Origin: Methanobacteriota archaeon
GTDB lineage: Archaea; Thermoplasmatota; Poseidoniia; Poseidoniales; Poseidoniaceae
Length of the DNA: 7,333 nt
Assembly (NCBI GenBank): GCA_002714305.1
Contig: PAWY01000010.1
Location: 63,752 to 71,084, forward strand
Reading direction: 5' to 3'
Below the pieces are notes generated by a model, which was not told the origin of the DNA, did not search any database, and saw only the letters and a list, made by a program, of their open reading frames with translations. Both the position numbers and the translations under genes were made by a program. Below are positions 5,875-7,333 of this stretch, in pieces. Each line of letters starts with the position of its first letter. Positions within the stretch are counted from its first letter, which is position 1.

Positions 5875-7333
5875 TGGGCCACTATAAACCCAAGCCCGAG
5901 GGTCTTTCAACCACGGATGGAGATGGAAACCTTCCTTCCATCACATTGAAGAGACGGGTCAAGGTCGCCGAAGACATGGTTCACGTTCTCGAAACCGGCT
6001 TGGAATACATGGAAATCAACAACCCAACAGGCAAACCTGCCGTGCGCGGGTACAACATCATCAACGGACAATTGACTTCAGCCAGCGACAAAGGAACGTT
6101 CTCCTCAAGCAATCCCGCTCACCTTGCCGATTGTCTAGGAGAATTCCCGTTGTCAACCCGGGACGACGTCCACGAAGCCCTCCACGCCGCTCGCGCCGCC
6201 TTCCCTGGATGGGCAGCAACTCCTGCTCCCACCCGTGGTCAAATCATCGGAAACATGGGACGCTTGCTCATGGAGCACAAAGACGCCCTTGTGGCGCTCG
6301 AGACTCGAGAGATTGGGAAGACCCTCAAAGAATCGGGTGGTGAAATTCAAGAAGCCATTGACACGTGTTTGTTTTTCCAGTCCGAGGGACGGCGCCTTTA
6401 CGGTCAAACCGTCAATTCTGAACTGCCCGACAAAGAGCTGTTCACCTACCGCCGCCCGTTGGGCGTTTGTGGCATCATCAATGCCTGCAACTTCCCATCG
6501 GCCGTGCCATTCTGGAAGATGATCCCCGCTATCATGTGCGGTAACACCTGCGTTTGGAAGAGCCCCCAAGACGCTCCGTTACTCTCCTTTGCGCTCGCTC
6601 GCATCATGCACGAAGCCGGTCTACCCGATGGCGTCATCAACCTCGTCCACGGAAAAGGAAGCGGTGCAGGACAATACCTCGTCGATGCTGTTGACGAGGG
6701 TTTGGTCAACAAGATCTCCTTTACCGGTTCGACCGGCGTTGGGAAAATGATCGGCGAAGTTTGCGGACGCAACCTGGTGTCCTGTTCGCTTGAATTGGGC
6801 GGCAAGAACCCGCTCGTCGTCATGCCATCAGCCGACCTCAACAACGCCGTTGAAGGCGCCTACTGGGGCGCCTTTGGTACGGCTGGTCAGCGATGCACAA
6901 GCCTTGGGAACCTCATTCTTCACGAAGACATTTATGACGAATTCATGGAACGGTTCATGGAGAAGGTCAAATCCACCCGCATCGGTAATTCTCTGGTTCA
7001 CAAGGATGTCCTTTACGGTCCCATGCTCTCGGAGAAATACGCCAAAGATTTCCTTGTTGGCCTCGAGATGGCCAAAGCCAGCGGCGCCACGCAACTTTGG
7101 GGCGAAGGACCCATTACGCCGGACAGCGCACCAGATAACTTCCTCGGCGATGCCAACGAAGGCGTCTTCATGTGGCCGCACGTGTTTGCTGATGTCACCG
7201 AAGACATGGAGTGCTTCCACGAAGAGATTTTCGGACCCGTCGTCACCGTCGTGAAGGCCAAGGATTTCGACCACGCGCTCCACTTGGCCAACGCCAGCCC
7301 CTATGGATTGTCGTCAGCCATTTACACCAACGA
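5874..7333 (+). CDS. NAD(P)-dependent aldehyde dehydrogenase superfamily protein (C-terminus beyond the window)
   Basis: The frame opens at ATG 5874 (MGHYKPKPEGL) and stays open for 486 codons to the right edge, so only the last part is missing. An in-frame TAG at 5847 with no start codon between makes 5874 the first possible start. Aldehyde dehydrogenase landmarks are in order: NACNFPSA with the conserved Asn (206), CVWKSP lysine for cofactor binding, FTGSTGVGK (283-291) in the Rossmann fold, catalytic-base Glu307 in LELGGKNP, nucleophile Cys341 in GTAGQRCTS (34 residues after the Glu, as usual), and EEIFGPV (450-456). It should oxidise an aldehyde to an acid in the cytosol. Stretches such as WAATPAPTRGQII, GTAGQRCT and VLYGPML resemble the ALDH7 (semialdehyde) group, but EEIFGPV is of the general type, so the substrate is unresolved. 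The N-terminus is about 40 residues longer than usual. There is no clear Shine-Dalgarno. Confidence 0.93.
   Translation, partial: MGHYKPKPEGLSTTDGDGNLPSITLKRRVKVAEDMVHVLETGLEYMEINNPTGKPAVRGYNIINGQLTSASDKGTFSSSNPAHLADCLGEFPLSTRDDVHEALHAARAAFPGWAATPAPTRGQIIGNMGRLLMEHKDALVALETREIGKTLKESGGEIQEAIDTCLFFQSEGRRLYGQTVNSELPDKELFTYRRPLGVCGIINACNFPSAVPFWKMIPAIMCGNTCVWKSPQDAPLLSFALARIMHEAGLPDGVINLVHGKGSGAGQYLVDAVDEGLVNKISFTGSTGVGKMIGEVCGRNLVSCSLELGGKNPLVVMPSADLNNAVEGAYWGAFGTAGQRCTSLGNLILHEDIYDEFMERFMEKVKSTRIGNSLVHKDVLYGPMLSEKYAKDFLVGLEMAKASGATQLWGEGPITPDSAPDNFLGDANEGVFMWPHVFADVTEDMECFHEEIFGPVVTVVKAKDFDHALHLANASPYGLSSAIYTN
5881..5890 (-). promoter_or_regulatory. Possible second TATA box for cdc48 inside the dehydrogenase start region
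   Basis: Minus-strand GGTTTATAGT contains TTTATAG, a good archaeal TATA core. Initiation about 26 nt away would fall near 5858 and give cdc48 a leader of about 70 nt that includes the dyad at 5855-5874. It overlaps codons 3-6 of the dehydrogenase, so it may be coincidental; the box at 5821-5829 is preferred. Confidence 0.22.

Noticed and set aside
5841..5880. Direct repeat GGGCC at 5841-5845 and 5876-5880
   Set aside because: Five bases is too short to be meaningful in a sequence of this GC content.
5788..5910. Longer cdc48 N-terminus starting at 5910 (41 extra residues)
   Set aside because: It would run through the TATA element and the dyad and overlap the start of the divergent dehydrogenase; the extra residues do not resemble a Cdc48 N-domain, while MADKDDTIEL does.
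6446..6844. 132-codon open frame on the minus strand
   Set aside because: It is antisense to the aldehyde dehydrogenase core, where cofactor and catalytic motifs are intact in the plus frame.

Overview
The window looks like an archaeal chromosome segment. The two-ATPase Cdc48/VAT-type unfoldase with an N-domain and a KYYG pore loop, the small stand-alone PRC-barrel protein, the TATA-type promoter and the mix of Shine-Dalgarno and weak or absent leader signals all point to archaea. The GC-rich wobble positions and gene content would suit a marine Thermoplasmatota/Euryarchaeota lineage (Marine Group II, Poseidoniales-like), but that placement is an inference from gene style, not a database result.

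Layout. A run of five leftward genes fills positions 1-5787. In transcription order they are cdc48 (3559-5787), a 79-residue PRC-barrel protein (3256-3495), a membrane-anchored DUF4350-type protein with a large extracytoplasmic insert (1540-3153), a DUF58 protein (277-1530), and the start of an unrecognised single-pass membrane protein that leaves the window at position 1 (1-275). Gaps are 63, 102, 9 and 1 nt, so the last three genes are almost certainly cotranscribed and the whole run may be. Divergent from cdc48, a rightward NAD(P)-dependent aldehyde dehydrogenase starts at 5874 and runs off the right edge. The 86-nt divergent spacer holds a near-palindromic TATA element and a 20-bp dyad touching the dehydrogenase start codon. 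No gene-free stretch exceeds about 100 nt. I see no tRNA, rRNA, CRISPR array, insertion sequence or other mobile element.

How the genes may work together. Cdc48 is the cytosolic protein-unfolding motor that can feed the archaeal 20S proteasome. DUF4350 and DUF58 proteins form a recurrent membrane-associated pair, usually with a MoxR-type AAA+ ATPase, which is not in this window. The most notable local signal is the 63-nt spacer between cdc48 and the PRC-barrel gene. It is open, in frame with both genes, and has strongly coding-like third-position GC. The two genes are thus separated by a single TGA inside what otherwise reads as one continuous frame.
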